A stretch of 64,000 nucleotides of DNA from Flavobacteriales bacterium (lineage in GTDB: Bacteria > Bacteroidota > Bacteroidia > Flavobacteriales_F > PHOS-HE28): assembly GCA_016721825.1 (NCBI GenBank), contig JADKHI010000006.1:682001-746000 (forward strand). Direction: 5' to 3'. Numbering within the stretch: the stretch's first letter is position 1; every line of letters begins with the position of its first letter. The position numbers and the translations under genes were made by a program. This document shows positions 1-7,164 of this stretch, piece after piece. A model generated the notes under the pieces. That model searched no databases, was not told where the DNA came from, and saw only the letters and a program-made list of their open reading frames with translations.

Positions 1-26
1 ATTCCTGTGGACGCGGACCTCGCCCC

Positions 27-34
27 TACATTCG
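27..34 (+). promoter_or_regulatory. Candidate -7 promoter element of yicC
   Basis: TACATTCG lies five bases before the yicC start codon and fits the Bacteroidota -7 consensus TAnnTTTG with one change. Position and sequence match similar octamers before many other genes in this window. The spacing implies an extremely short leader. No clear -33 element can be judged because the window starts here. Confidence 0.4.
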
Positions 35-38
35 CGGC

Positions 39-908
39 ATGTTGCGATCGATGACCGGCTTTGGCCGCGCCGAGGGTGTGGTGAACGACCGCAAGGTGAC
101 CGTGGAGGTGCGTTCAGTGAACAGCAAACAGCTGGACCTTTTCCTGAAGGTGCCACAGATGCTTCGTGAAAAGGAAGCCGAGCTGCGGGGCATGGCCGCC
201 GAGGCCATCGTGCGCGGCAAGGCCGAAGTGACGGTGAACGCTGAGCTGATGCACGCCGAGAAACGCACCAGCTTCGACCGCCAGTTGGTGAAGGCCTACC
301 ACGATGAGCTCAAGTCGATCGCTGCCGAAGTGGACCCTACCGCCACAACGGACCTGCTGGCCTTGGTGCTTCGCATGCCGGACGTGAGCAACACGCAGCG
401 CGATGTGCTCAGCGACGAAGAGTGGCTATCCATCCGTGCCCTGGTGGCCGACGCCCTGCGCGCTTTCCAGGACTTCCGCAGCAACGAAGGCCAACGCCTG
501 CACGACGAACTGGCGCACCGCGTGGCGCAGGTCACCGACCAGATGGACCAGATCGAAGTGTTGGATGTGGGCCGCACAGAGCGTACCCGCGAACGGCTTC
601 GGAGCAAGTTGGCCGAGCTTCAGGCAGCAGTGGACCAGGACCGCTTCGAGCAGGAGCTTGTGTTCTACCTGGAGAAACTGGACGTTACCGAGGAAAAAGT
701 GCGCCTACGGGCACACTGTACCTACTTCTTGGAGACGCTCGGTGCCGAAGATGCCCAAGGGCGGAAGCTCGGCTTCATCGGGCAGGAGATGGGACGCGAG
801 ATCAACACGCTCGGCTCCAAGGCCAACGACGCCACCATCCAACGGTGCGTGGTGTTGATGAAGGATGAACTGGAGAAGATCAAGGAGCAGGTGCTGAATG
901 TGCTCTGA
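39..908 (+). CDS. yicC: YicC family endoribonuclease-like protein
   Basis: A 289-residue protein that begins with the family's MxxSMTGFGRAE-type N-terminus (here MLRSMTGFGRAEG) and ends with the conserved block EINTLGSKANDATIQ followed by a helical tail. The length matches the family's usual 285-295. The E. coli homologue is reported as an endoribonuclease that affects small RNA decay; the catalytic mechanism here is inferred by homology only. It is followed by gmk after 33 bases and then nadD, and the pairing of yicC with gmk is common in bacteria, so the three probably form one operon. The ATG at 39 is the first in frame and gives the expected N-terminus. Confidence 0.93.
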   Translation: MLRSMTGFGRAEGVVNDRKVTVEVRSVNSKQLDLFLKVPQMLREKEAELRGMAAEAIVRGKAEVTVNAELMHAEKRTSFDRQLVKAYHDELKSIAAEVDPTATTDLLALVLRMPDVSNTQRDVLSDEEWLSIRALVADALRAFQDFRSNEGQRLHDELAHRVAQVTDQMDQIEVLDVGRTERTRERLRSKLAELQAAVDQDRFEQELVFYLEKLDVTEEKVRLRAHCTYFLETLGAEDAQGRKLGFIGQEMGREINTLGSKANDATIQRCVVLMKDELEKIKEQVLNVL

Positions 909-941
909 CATGCACCACGACAACACTACGCAACGAGCAGG

Positions 942-1547
942 ATGGTGAAGGGAGCGGAAGGTCTGAACGGAGGTCGCGGGATACCCGGGAAGAGCATCAT
1001 CGTTTCCGCGCCCAGTGGAGCGGGCAAGACCACCATCGTGCGGCATCTGTTGGGCGAAAGGCTGGGACTGGAGTTCAGTGTGAGCGCCACCAGCCGGCCC
1101 ATGCGGGCCAATGAAGTGGATGGCAAGGACTATTTCTTCCTGAGCGTGGATGACTTCAAGGGACGTATCGCGGCAGGCGAATTCGTGGAGTACGAGGAGG
1201 TCTACCCTGGTCGCTTCTATGGCACCCTGCGCAGCGAGCTCGAGCGCATCTGGGCAGCGGGCCATCATGCCATCTTCGATGTGGATGTGGTCGGTGGCCT
1301 GGACCTGAAGGAGATCTACCAGACCAAGGCGCTGGCTCTCTTCGTAAGCCCACCCTCGCTGGAAGCGCTGGAGCATCGCTTGAACCACCGCAACACCGAG
1401 ACTCCCGAAACACTGCGCATGCGGGTGGAAAAGGCGGAGCACGAAATGACCTTCCGCGACCGCTTCGACGCGGTGATCGTGAACGACGACCGCGAGCGGG
1501 CCTGCACCGAGGCGTCAGGCCTGGTCCGCACATTCCTTTCCGCATGA
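942..1547 (+). CDS. gmk: Guanylate kinase
   Basis: A 201-residue enzyme that phosphorylates GMP (and dGMP) to GDP with ATP in the cytoplasm, an essential step of guanine nucleotide supply. The P-loop SAPSGAGKTT is near residues 22-31, followed by the GMP-binding stretch SVSATSRPMRANEVDGKDY and the EYEEVYPGRFYGT segment typical of the family. The N-terminus carries about 15 residues more than the shortest Gmk proteins; the ATG at 942 is immediately followed by an in-frame GTG, so the exact start could shift by one codon. Its last four bases overlap the start of nadD (ATGA), which indicates translational coupling. Confidence 0.95.
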   Translation: MVKGAEGLNGGRGIPGKSIIVSAPSGAGKTTIVRHLLGERLGLEFSVSATSRPMRANEVDGKDYFFLSVDDFKGRIAAGEFVEYEEVYPGRFYGTLRSELERIWAAGHHAIFDVDVVGGLDLKEIYQTKALALFVSPPSLEALEHRLNHRNTETPETLRMRVEKAEHEMTFRDRFDAVIVNDDRERACTEASGLVRTFLSA

Positions 1548-2134
1548 CCATCGGCTGCCTATTCGGATCCTTCGACCCACCGCACCTGGGCCACGTTGCC
1601 ATCGCCGAGCACATGCTGAAAGCCGCTGGCCTGGATCAGGTCTGGCTGGTGGTCACCCCTCAGAACCCCTTCAAGCAGGACCGCAAGCTGAGCCCCGACC
1701 AACACCGCCTGGCCATGACGCGCCTCGCGGTCCAAGGCAAGCCGGGCCTCAATGCCAGTGGGTTCGAACTGGACCTGCCGAAGCCGAACTACACGGTGGA
1801 CACGCTGGCCTTCATGCGACAGCGCTGGCCGGACCTCACATTCGAGCTCATCATCGGCAGCGACAACCTGGCCTCGTTGCATCAATGGAAGGACGCTGAC
1901 CAGATCCTTGCGCACCACCGCGTGCTGGTGTATCCGCGTCCGGGCCTGGACGAGCACTTGCAACTCGCGGAGCTTGCCTCACACCCGCAAGTGACCCTTG
2001 TGAGGGACCTGCCGTTGATGGAAGTATCCTCCACCGGCATCCGGGTGCGGATCCGCAATTGGAAACCCCTGAACGGCTTGGTGGACCCCGTCGTGGAGGC
2101 CTACATCCGACAGTACGGCCTTTACAACGGCTGA
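1544..2134 (+). CDS. nadD: Nicotinate-nucleotide adenylyltransferase
   Basis: A 196-residue nucleotidyltransferase that transfers AMP from ATP to nicotinate mononucleotide, giving the deamido-NAD precursor. The N-terminal signature GSFDPPHLGHVAIAEHM contains the HxGH motif, and the C-terminal SSTGIRVRI block carries the second conserved ATP-binding motif (usually SSTxIR). The length is typical. The start overlaps the gmk stop as ATGA. Its last 13 bases overlap the end of the oppositely oriented udk gene, so the two genes are convergent with no intergenic space. Confidence 0.95.
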   Translation: MTIGCLFGSFDPPHLGHVAIAEHMLKAAGLDQVWLVVTPQNPFKQDRKLSPDQHRLAMTRLAVQGKPGLNASGFELDLPKPNYTVDTLAFMRQRWPDLTFELIIGSDNLASLHQWKDADQILAHHRVLVYPRPGLDEHLQLAELASHPQVTLVRDLPLMEVSSTGIRVRIRNWKPLNGLVDPVVEAYIRQYGLYNG

Positions 2135-2769
2135 GCCAGCAGCTCATTCACGCCGGCCACCTGCAACAGGTGGTTGCGAAGCACACCGAGCGCGCGCTGG
2201 AAACCCGCTTCGTTCACCACGTGCAAATCGCAATGGTGGCGGTAGGGCAACAGGAAGTTGCGGTAGGCCGGAAGCACGTGGTTGTCCCACTGGTAGAGGA
2301 TCTCCGCTTCACCGTAGCCGCGCTCCACGGCATCACGCTTCAGGCGGCGCTTCAACTGGCTCTCTTCCGTGGCCTCGATGAACACCCGCAGGTCGAACAG
2401 CTCGCGGGTCGGCTCATGGTGCAGCACGAAAAGGCCTTCCACCAGCACCACCGGTGAAGGCTTCACCTCGAGCCAGCGAGGCTCGACCGAATCATTATTG
2501 AACGTGTACTCGGGCCGGTAGATAGGCTCTCCGTGCACCAGCAAGCGCAGGTCCTTGGACATGGCATCCAGGTCGATGGCAGTGGGAAGATCGAAGTTGA
2601 CCTGGCCGTTCACATCGACCGCTTGACGGTCCTTGGGGAAGTAGTAGTCGTCCTGGCTCACCACGCTGACCAAACCCTCTGGCAGGCTTTCGCGCAGCGC
2701 ACGTACAAGGCTGGTCTTTCCCGAGCCGCTTCCACCGGCCACTCCAACGAGGTAAGCTCCGCGCTGCAT
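2122..2769 (-). CDS. udk: Uridine kinase
   Basis: A 215-residue salvage kinase that makes UMP or CMP from uridine or cytidine. The P-loop GVAGGSGSGKTSLV is at residues 8-21, followed by VVSQDDYYFPKD and the FDLPTAID stretch, which are characteristic of uridine kinase (DDFY/YDHP region). The RRLKRDAVERGY motif corresponds to the lid-like arginine-rich segment. Length and motif order match the Udk family and not phosphoribulokinase. It is transcribed convergently to nadD with overlapping 3' ends. The start at 2769 directly precedes the P-loop strand and needs no N-terminal extension. Confidence 0.93.
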   Translation of the reverse strand: MQRGAYLVGVAGGSGSGKTSLVRALRESLPEGLVSVVSQDDYYFPKDRQAVDVNGQVNFDLPTAIDLDAMSKDLRLLVHGEPIYRPEYTFNNDSVEPRWLEVKPSPVVLVEGLFVLHHEPTRELFDLRVFIEATEESQLKRRLKRDAVERGYGEAEILYQWDNHVLPAYRNFLLPYRHHCDLHVVNEAGFQRALGVLRNHLLQVAGVNELLAQPL

Positions 2770-2948
2770 GGTTGTTCCTTCCGTTTTCGGTGGAAGCTGC
2801 GCGAAAATAGGTCTTCCGCGTTGGGAATGGAAGCACGGGTCACTTTGCGCTCAGTAAGAATCCCGATCCCGTGCAAGGTGGAGGGGGCTTGCGCAATTTG
2901 GCACGCCACTTGAAAGTTACTTCAACAGAACCCCTAACACGGACCGCC

Positions 2949-3083
2949 ATGCTGAACCAAGTGAACCAGTACCTGAAGCTGAAGCGCCAAGCGATGCACC
3001 TGATGCTTACCGGTGACCTGAAGCGCTACATGGAGACTTTGAAACGCATCCACGAGCTGCGCTCACGCGGACTTGCGGCCTAG
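2949..3083 (+). CDS. Small hypothetical protein (44 aa)
   Basis: A short, basic, mostly helical reading frame starting MLNQVNQYLKLKRQAM and ending HELRSRGLAA. An upstream in-frame ATG at 2871 exists, but the extension is glycine- and arginine-rich and lies in what should be the leader, so the start at 2949 is preferred. The residue pattern (alternating hydrophobic and charged residues, no low-complexity runs) looks like a real small protein of a single amphipathic helix pair. No family could be named. It stands alone between udk (divergent) and a 315-base gap. Confidence 0.5.
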   Translation: MLNQVNQYLKLKRQAMHLMLTGDLKRYMETLKRIHELRSRGLAA

Positions 3084-3236
3084 AGGCCCGGTCCATCCTG
3101 GCTGACCATCCGGACCAATTGGACCATCTTGTGGCACGATATGTGTGATGAAGTTACCGGACCACGGTCCATCATTTCTGAACGATTCGAGGCCACGGTT
3201 TTGGTGAAAGAGAACTGAGGTTTTGGTGAAAGCCGA

Positions 3237-3270
3237 CGACGGGCTCCCGGGAATACCGGTGGGCCCGTCG
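3237..3270. terminator. Inverted repeat, possible terminator or cruciform
   Basis: CGACGGGC at 3237-3244 pairs perfectly with GCCCGTCG at 3263-3270 and the stem extends two more pairs inward. It sits in the 315-base gap between two small genes (3084-3398), which otherwise shows no coding signal. Just upstream the 14-mer GGTTTTGGTGAAAG occurs twice, at 3197-3210 and 3219-3232. A terminator for the 44-residue gene is possible but there is no U-run. Confidence 0.35.
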
Positions 3271-3398
3271 CCGGTTTTGCACCTTTCCTGCGCTATGCGT
3301 TCGCTTCTGCTGAACGCTCGTCCGCAAGCCTGACAAGGCTTTCAGGTTTTTTTCGGTCGCTATGGATCCTTTCCGGAACAGTGCCCGTAGAAAGCCCC

Positions 3399-3575
3399 AT
3401 GACGAAGAAGGACAAGATCGCCTTCATTAAGAGCAGCAAGCGGAAAACGCATGTGTACCATGATCTGAACCGGTACTCGGACCAGCAGCTCAACGACCTC
3501 ATCCGTGAGATCGTGCAGGGCCTGGTCAGGGAAAGTGAGATCATCGCGAACGCCTACATCAATGGCTATCGCTGA
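3399..3575 (+). CDS. Small hypothetical protein (58 aa)
   Basis: Encodes a 58-residue, lysine-rich, largely helical protein, MTKKDKIAFIKSSKR at the start and IIANAYINGYR at the end, with the central DQQLNDLIREIVQGLV stretch forming an amphipathic helix. A GTG six codons upstream (3381) is an alternative start, but the lysine-rich MTKKDK beginning at 3399 is more natural. No family is recognised. It ends 44 bases before a strong bidirectional hairpin terminator shared with the oppositely oriented MORN-repeat gene. Confidence 0.5.
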   Translation: MTKKDKIAFIKSSKRKTHVYHDLNRYSDQQLNDLIREIVQGLVRESEIIANAYINGYR

Positions 3576-3619
3576 GCACATGCAACCCTGAGCCTGCTGC
3601 CAGAAGGCAAATGCGACAG

Positions 3620-3653
3620 GTAACAGAGCCTCCCGAAAGGGGGGCTTTGTTAC
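3620..3653. terminator. Bidirectional hairpin terminator with GAAA tetraloop
   Basis: Bases 3620-3634 can pair with 3639-3653 over fifteen consecutive positions (two or three G-U), closed by a GAAA loop. It lies between a plus-strand small gene ending at 3575 and the minus-strand MORN gene, whose stop codon (3650-3652) is part of the stem. The same loop and inner stem (CTCCC-GAAA-GGGG type) recur in the terminator at 8854-8885. Confidence 0.75.
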
Positions 3654-5260
3654 TTCCGGCCCTTGGTGTCCTTCTGCATGGCGGGCGGCAGCGCTTTCAC
3701 CAACTCGCCCTCCTTGTACTCCACCTGCTTCACCGGCTTGCCGTCGCGCCCGTAAATGGTCATGGTGCCGTGGAGCTTTCCGTTCAGGTAGTTCATCTCT
3801 TGGATCACCCGCCCACGCTGATCGTAGACCTTGCAAGGACCGTTGGGGTCGCCGTTGCTCAGGGTCTGCTCGCGCATCTTCACCCCCGCATCATCGTAGT
3901 AGACCCATGGGCCACTGGGCGTACCGTTGGCGTAAGCGCCTTCTGAAATGATGATGCCGCCCTGGTTGAAGCCGGTCCAGCGACCGCTCTTGCGACCTTC
4001 CGTGTAGGAGCCTTCCTCCTTGAGGCGCCCGTTCTCTTGCCAGAACTTCCAAGCACCGGTCTTGAGGTCGTCCTTCCAGTAACCTTCGTACTCCTGCTTT
4101 CCATCGGGGAACCAACCACGCCAGAAGCCGTCGATCTTGCCGGCCTTGAAAGAGCCGATGTCCTTCTGCTGCCCGTTCTCGAACCAGCTCTTCCATTCGC
4201 CTTCGGCCACACCGTTCACGTAAGGTCCTTCCTGCAACTTCTTCCCGCTCTCGAACCAGGTGGTCCATACACCTTCCTTCTGCCCGGCCTTGAAGGCGCC
4301 GCGCTTCCAGTTCTCGCCACCTTCATAGTAGTACATCCAATCACCGTCCTGCCTGCCCTCGGCATAGGTGCCCACGGAGCTGAGCTGTCCACTGGGGTAC
4401 CAGTACTTCCACAGGCCATGCTGCACACCTGACCTGAAGTTGCCGAGCATGTCGCGGCTACCAGCGACGGTGTACCACGTCCAGGTGCTGTCCTTCTCGT
4501 CGGCGCGGAAAAACCCGGTGATGTTCTCCTTCCCGTTCTCGAACCACTGGGTGAAGGGCCCGTTCAGCTTTCCCTTGTCGTAGGTCTCGCGCTTGGAAAG
4601 CGCTCCATTGCTGTGCCGATACTCCCAGGCACCCATGCTGACCCCACCCGAGAAAGCACCGGTCACTTTCGGGTTGCCGGCCGGCCAGAACACCTTCATG
4701 GGCCCGCTCTTCACCCCCCCCTTGTAGCTCGTCTCTTCCTGAAGCGTGCCGCTCGCATAGTAGCTGCGAAGCACGCCATCCCCTTTCACCAAGTTGTGAT
4801 CACCGGTCTTATCCCAAGCGTCCAGGGTGAGGCAGATGCCCTTTTCCCAAAGCTCGTTGAGCATCGGCTTTCCATCTGCGTACCAATAGGACCATGGCCC
4901 CTCTTTCACTCCTTTCGCATAGGCGCCCTGCTCCATGGCCTGACCATTGCGGTAGAAGGTCTTCACCGTGCTGTCGGCGAGCCCCTTCCGGATGTAACCG
5001 TCCTGCTGGACCTGCCCGTTGTCGTAATAGGTGATCACATGGCCATCCCGTTCACCGGACTTGAACTCAGCCACTTCGGTGGGCTTCCCCTGGCGGTCGT
5101 AGAACTTCCACTCGCCCCACTCACGGCCGTTCACGAACAGGCCTTCGCTCCGCTTCACGGTCTTCAGGCTGTCCCAATGGTCCACATAAGGCAACAGGGA
5201 TTGTGCTGAGGCGGGGCTGAACGCGGCAGCGGTGAGCAGAAGGAGGAGCAGGCGGAACAT
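3650..5260 (-). CDS. Secreted MORN-repeat / YwqK-like protein
   Basis: A 536-residue protein made almost entirely of about twenty tandem repeats of roughly 23 residues with the pattern (G)xWKxWFENGxxxxxGxYxxGxxxG, the toxin_YwqK/MORN_2 type. A signal peptide (MFRLLLLLLTAAAFSPASA-Q) precedes them, and the protein ends in a lysine-rich tail. The frame is open for a further 68 codons upstream, but the leader starting at 5260 is the only one that gives a signal peptide, and a promoter-like TACTTTCG sits five bases before it. Such repeats form extended beta-solenoids; the role is unknown, probably as a periplasmic or surface scaffold. Despite the YwqK antitoxin label often attached to this family, no toxin partner is visible. 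Confidence 0.85.
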   Translation of the reverse strand: MFRLLLLLLTAAAFSPASAQSLLPYVDHWDSLKTVKRSEGLFVNGREWGEWKFYDRQGKPTEVAEFKSGERDGHVITYYDNGQVQQDGYIRKGLADSTVKTFYRNGQAMEQGAYAKGVKEGPWSYWYADGKPMLNELWEKGICLTLDAWDKTGDHNLVKGDGVLRSYYASGTLQEETSYKGGVKSGPMKVFWPAGNPKVTGAFSGGVSMGAWEYRHSNGALSKRETYDKGKLNGPFTQWFENGKENITGFFRADEKDSTWTWYTVAGSRDMLGNFRSGVQHGLWKYWYPSGQLSSVGTYAEGRQDGDWMYYYEGGENWKRGAFKAGQKEGVWTTWFESGKKLQEGPYVNGVAEGEWKSWFENGQQKDIGSFKAGKIDGFWRGWFPDGKQEYEGYWKDDLKTGAWKFWQENGRLKEEGSYTEGRKSGRWTGFNQGGIIISEGAYANGTPSGPWVYYDDAGVKMREQTLSNGDPNGPCKVYDQRGRVIQEMNYLNGKLHGTMTIYGRDGKPVKQVEYKEGELVKALPPAMQKDTKGRK

Positions 5261-5265
5261 GGTGG

Positions 5266-5273
5266 CGAAAGTA
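5266..5273 (-). promoter_or_regulatory. Candidate -7 element of the MORN-repeat gene
   Basis: On the minus strand the octamer reads TACTTTCG (TAnnTTyG) and ends five bases before the chosen ATG at 5260. This supports the short start and argues against the 68-codon upstream extension. Confidence 0.5.
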
Positions 5274-5396
5274 GCTGTGTGCAGGAGCCGCTTTCCACAC
5301 CCAACGCAGAGGGCACCAACAACGGTATGCACGATCGTGAACGGTCCGGTGACCTTGGCAAGGGATCTGCGTCCGAACCGGGCTTCCACGATCGAC

Positions 5397-5483
5397 ATGC
5401 GCATCATCACACTTGACCGACTGCTGGATGGCCTGATGGCCTTTTCGGTGATCTGCGTACTCATTCTCTCCTTCCTCGCTTAA
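5397..5483 (+). CDS. Possible 28-aa membrane peptide
   Basis: An open frame of 28 codons (MRIITLDRLLDGLMAFSVIC and eight further hydrophobic residues) that would form a single hydrophobic helix. It lies in the 316-base gap between the divergent MORN-repeat and WD40 genes, and nothing else in that gap looks coding. No clear ribosome binding site or promoter is visible, and a chance frame is quite possible. Confidence 0.25.
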   Translation: MRIITLDRLLDGLMAFSVICVLILSFLA

Positions 5484-5488
5484 GGGAC

Positions 5489-5504
5489 TACGGTGATCAC
5501 CGTA
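5489..5504. promoter_or_regulatory. 16-bp perfect palindrome, operator-like
   Basis: TACGGTGATCACCGTA is its own reverse complement. It lies 72 bases before the start of the WD40-like gene at 5577 and six bases after the possible 28-codon peptide. Perfect palindromes of this length are typical of dimeric repressor sites, but no regulator gene is adjacent. Confidence 0.35.
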
Positions 5505-5576
5505 CGCGAATCGGGTGGATCACGGAGGAAGTGACCCTGCCGGTCGGGGGACTTTTGGCCCGCTGTTGCTCACAAC

Positions 5577-6773
5577 ATGCGGACGAAGTCGCTACTGCAC
5601 CCGATACTCAGCTGGGAACGCCTGTTCCTGTTGGCATTGGCCTGCCTGCTGGTGTTGTTCACCCAAGCGCAGATCCTGAACGAGGATGGCTTGCGGAAAG
5701 TGGCTCTGGAGGCTCACGAAGGTGCGATCACCTGCTTGGAACCCATGCCCGACGGGCACACGATCGTAGCCGGTTGTGGGGACAATGGCGGCCTCCTGTT
5801 CATCGACACGATCGGCTGGCGGATCACGCGCCGGCTTCCGCTGAACGGCTTCAAGGATGGTCCGAGGATCCGTGCATCGCGTGATGGCCGGCTGCTGCTG
5901 TTGAAAGAGCTGTGGCGTTTCGCTGCGGAAGGCAAGGACGACATGCAAGGCACGCACATGGTGATCGACGCCGCCACAGGCACTACCGTGATGGATGCCG
6001 GCAAAGCCATGGACGCCTCGATGAGCGCCGACGGAATGCTGCTCGCGGTACTTGATGGGGACAAGGTGACGCTGCATGGCCTGCCCAGTGGACGGGAGCT
6101 GCGCACCATCACCGTACCACAAGCCACCAATGCTGTGGCCCTGACGCCGGACGGTGCGATGGTCGCCGTAAGCCACCGGCCCACGGAGGAGCAACTGGCC
6201 GCGGTGCCGAGCATGCGCGCCGACAAGAAGGCGCAGAAGGCCGGTCTCAAATTCCGCCAGATGGTGAGCTTCTACAGCACCGCCAGTGGCGAGTTGCAAC
6301 GCACCGTGCCCGAGGTCTACGACATCATCCGGGGCATGGGCTTCAGTTCCGATGGCAAGCGCTTGCTGGTGTACAGCAACCAGGACCCACGTTCGGGTGT
6401 AGCGCCCGTCTCCGGAGGCAACGCCTGGAACTTCAGCATGGTGGACCGCCCGGGCTATGTGCAGCAGATCGACCCGAGCTCTGGCGATCCGTTGCGCACG
6501 GGTTTCCAGAGCCTGATGAACGAACCCTTCCTTGCTGTGGACCCCAGTTGTACCACGTTGGCACTGAGCAGCACCGAAGGCCGCAACAAGCGCAAGCTCA
6601 CCCTGTACGACATCGATAGCGGCGACACACGCACCATGATCGACCTGGAACAGAAGCACCGCTACGACACCGGCGAGACCGAACAGCACGATGGCCGATT
6701 GGCCTACGGCTGGCTGGCTGATGGTCGCTTGCTGATCGCCCTTGGCGGAGACCTCGGCATCCACACTCCATGA
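5577..6773 (+). CDS. Secreted or membrane-anchored WD40-like propeller protein
   Basis: A 398-residue protein with an N-terminal hydrophobic segment (LFLLALACLLVLFTQAQ, about residues 17-33) that looks like a late signal peptide, followed by a beta-propeller. Repeats such as HEGAITCLEPMPDGHTIVAG, SMSADGMLLAVLDGDKVTL and GFSSDGKRLLVYS have the spacing of WD40/YVTN repeats. No enzymatic motif is visible. The stop overlaps the start of the next gene as ATGA, so it is coupled to the small TonB-C-like gene and probably to the PQQ-propeller gene at 7165. Function unknown; secreted propellers usually bind ligands or proteins. Confidence 0.7.
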   Translation: MRTKSLLHPILSWERLFLLALACLLVLFTQAQILNEDGLRKVALEAHEGAITCLEPMPDGHTIVAGCGDNGGLLFIDTIGWRITRRLPLNGFKDGPRIRASRDGRLLLLKELWRFAAEGKDDMQGTHMVIDAATGTTVMDAGKAMDASMSADGMLLAVLDGDKVTLHGLPSGRELRTITVPQATNAVALTPDGAMVAVSHRPTEEQLAAVPSMRADKKAQKAGLKFRQMVSFYSTASGELQRTVPEVYDIIRGMGFSSDGKRLLVYSNQDPRSGVAPVSGGNAWNFSMVDRPGYVQQIDPSSGDPLRTGFQSLMNEPFLAVDPSCTTLALSSTEGRNKRKLTLYDIDSGDTRTMIDLEQKHRYDTGETEQHDGRLAYGWLADGRLLIALGGDLGIHTP

Positions 6774-7135
6774 ACCTTCTTCGAACCCTTCTCCCCGCGG
6801 CCCTGGCCATCCTGTGCGTCTCTTCCGCACGTGGCCAGCGGCCCGAGCTCTACGACAATGCCGTGGTGCAGGACAGCGCGCGCAACGCCATCGCTCGTGA
6901 TCTGCACGAAGGGCTGTGGAGCGAGGCCATCGCCAGTGGCGAGCTGAGCGGCGAGGTCCTGCTGGAGCTCACGATCGAGGACAAGGGCCGTGTGGAGACC
7001 GTGTTCATACCCAGCTCCACGCTGCCCATCAACTGGAAGAACAAGGTGAAGGACCAGTGGATGGATCACCGCTTCGCCTTCAAGCTGCCCAAGGGACACA
7101 AGGAGACCGTGACCGTTCCCCTGCACTTCCCTTGA
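6770..7135 (+). CDS. Small secreted protein with TonB-C-like domain
   Basis: 121 residues with a signal peptide (MNLLRTLLPAALAILCVSSARG-Q). The mature part contains GEVLLELTIEDKGRVETVFI and a final stretch ending TVTVPLHFP, which resembles the C-terminal domain of TonB-like energy transducers (strand-turn-strand and a final aromatic strand). There is no proline-rich spacer and no membrane anchor that would make it a full TonB. It is translationally coupled to the WD40-like gene (ATGA). The domain resemblance is my reading and should be treated as tentative. Confidence 0.55.
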   Translation: MNLLRTLLPAALAILCVSSARGQRPELYDNAVVQDSARNAIARDLHEGLWSEAIASGELSGEVLLELTIEDKGRVETVFIPSSTLPINWKNKVKDQWMDHRFAFKLPKGHKETVTVPLHFP

Positions 7136-7164
7136 ACCCGATCGAACTCACAACAACCATATAC

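Noticed and set aside
3197..3232. Two copies of GGTTTTGGTGAAAG as a start of a repeat array (CRISPR)
   Set aside because: Only two copies with an 8-base gap; no array, no cas genes in the window.
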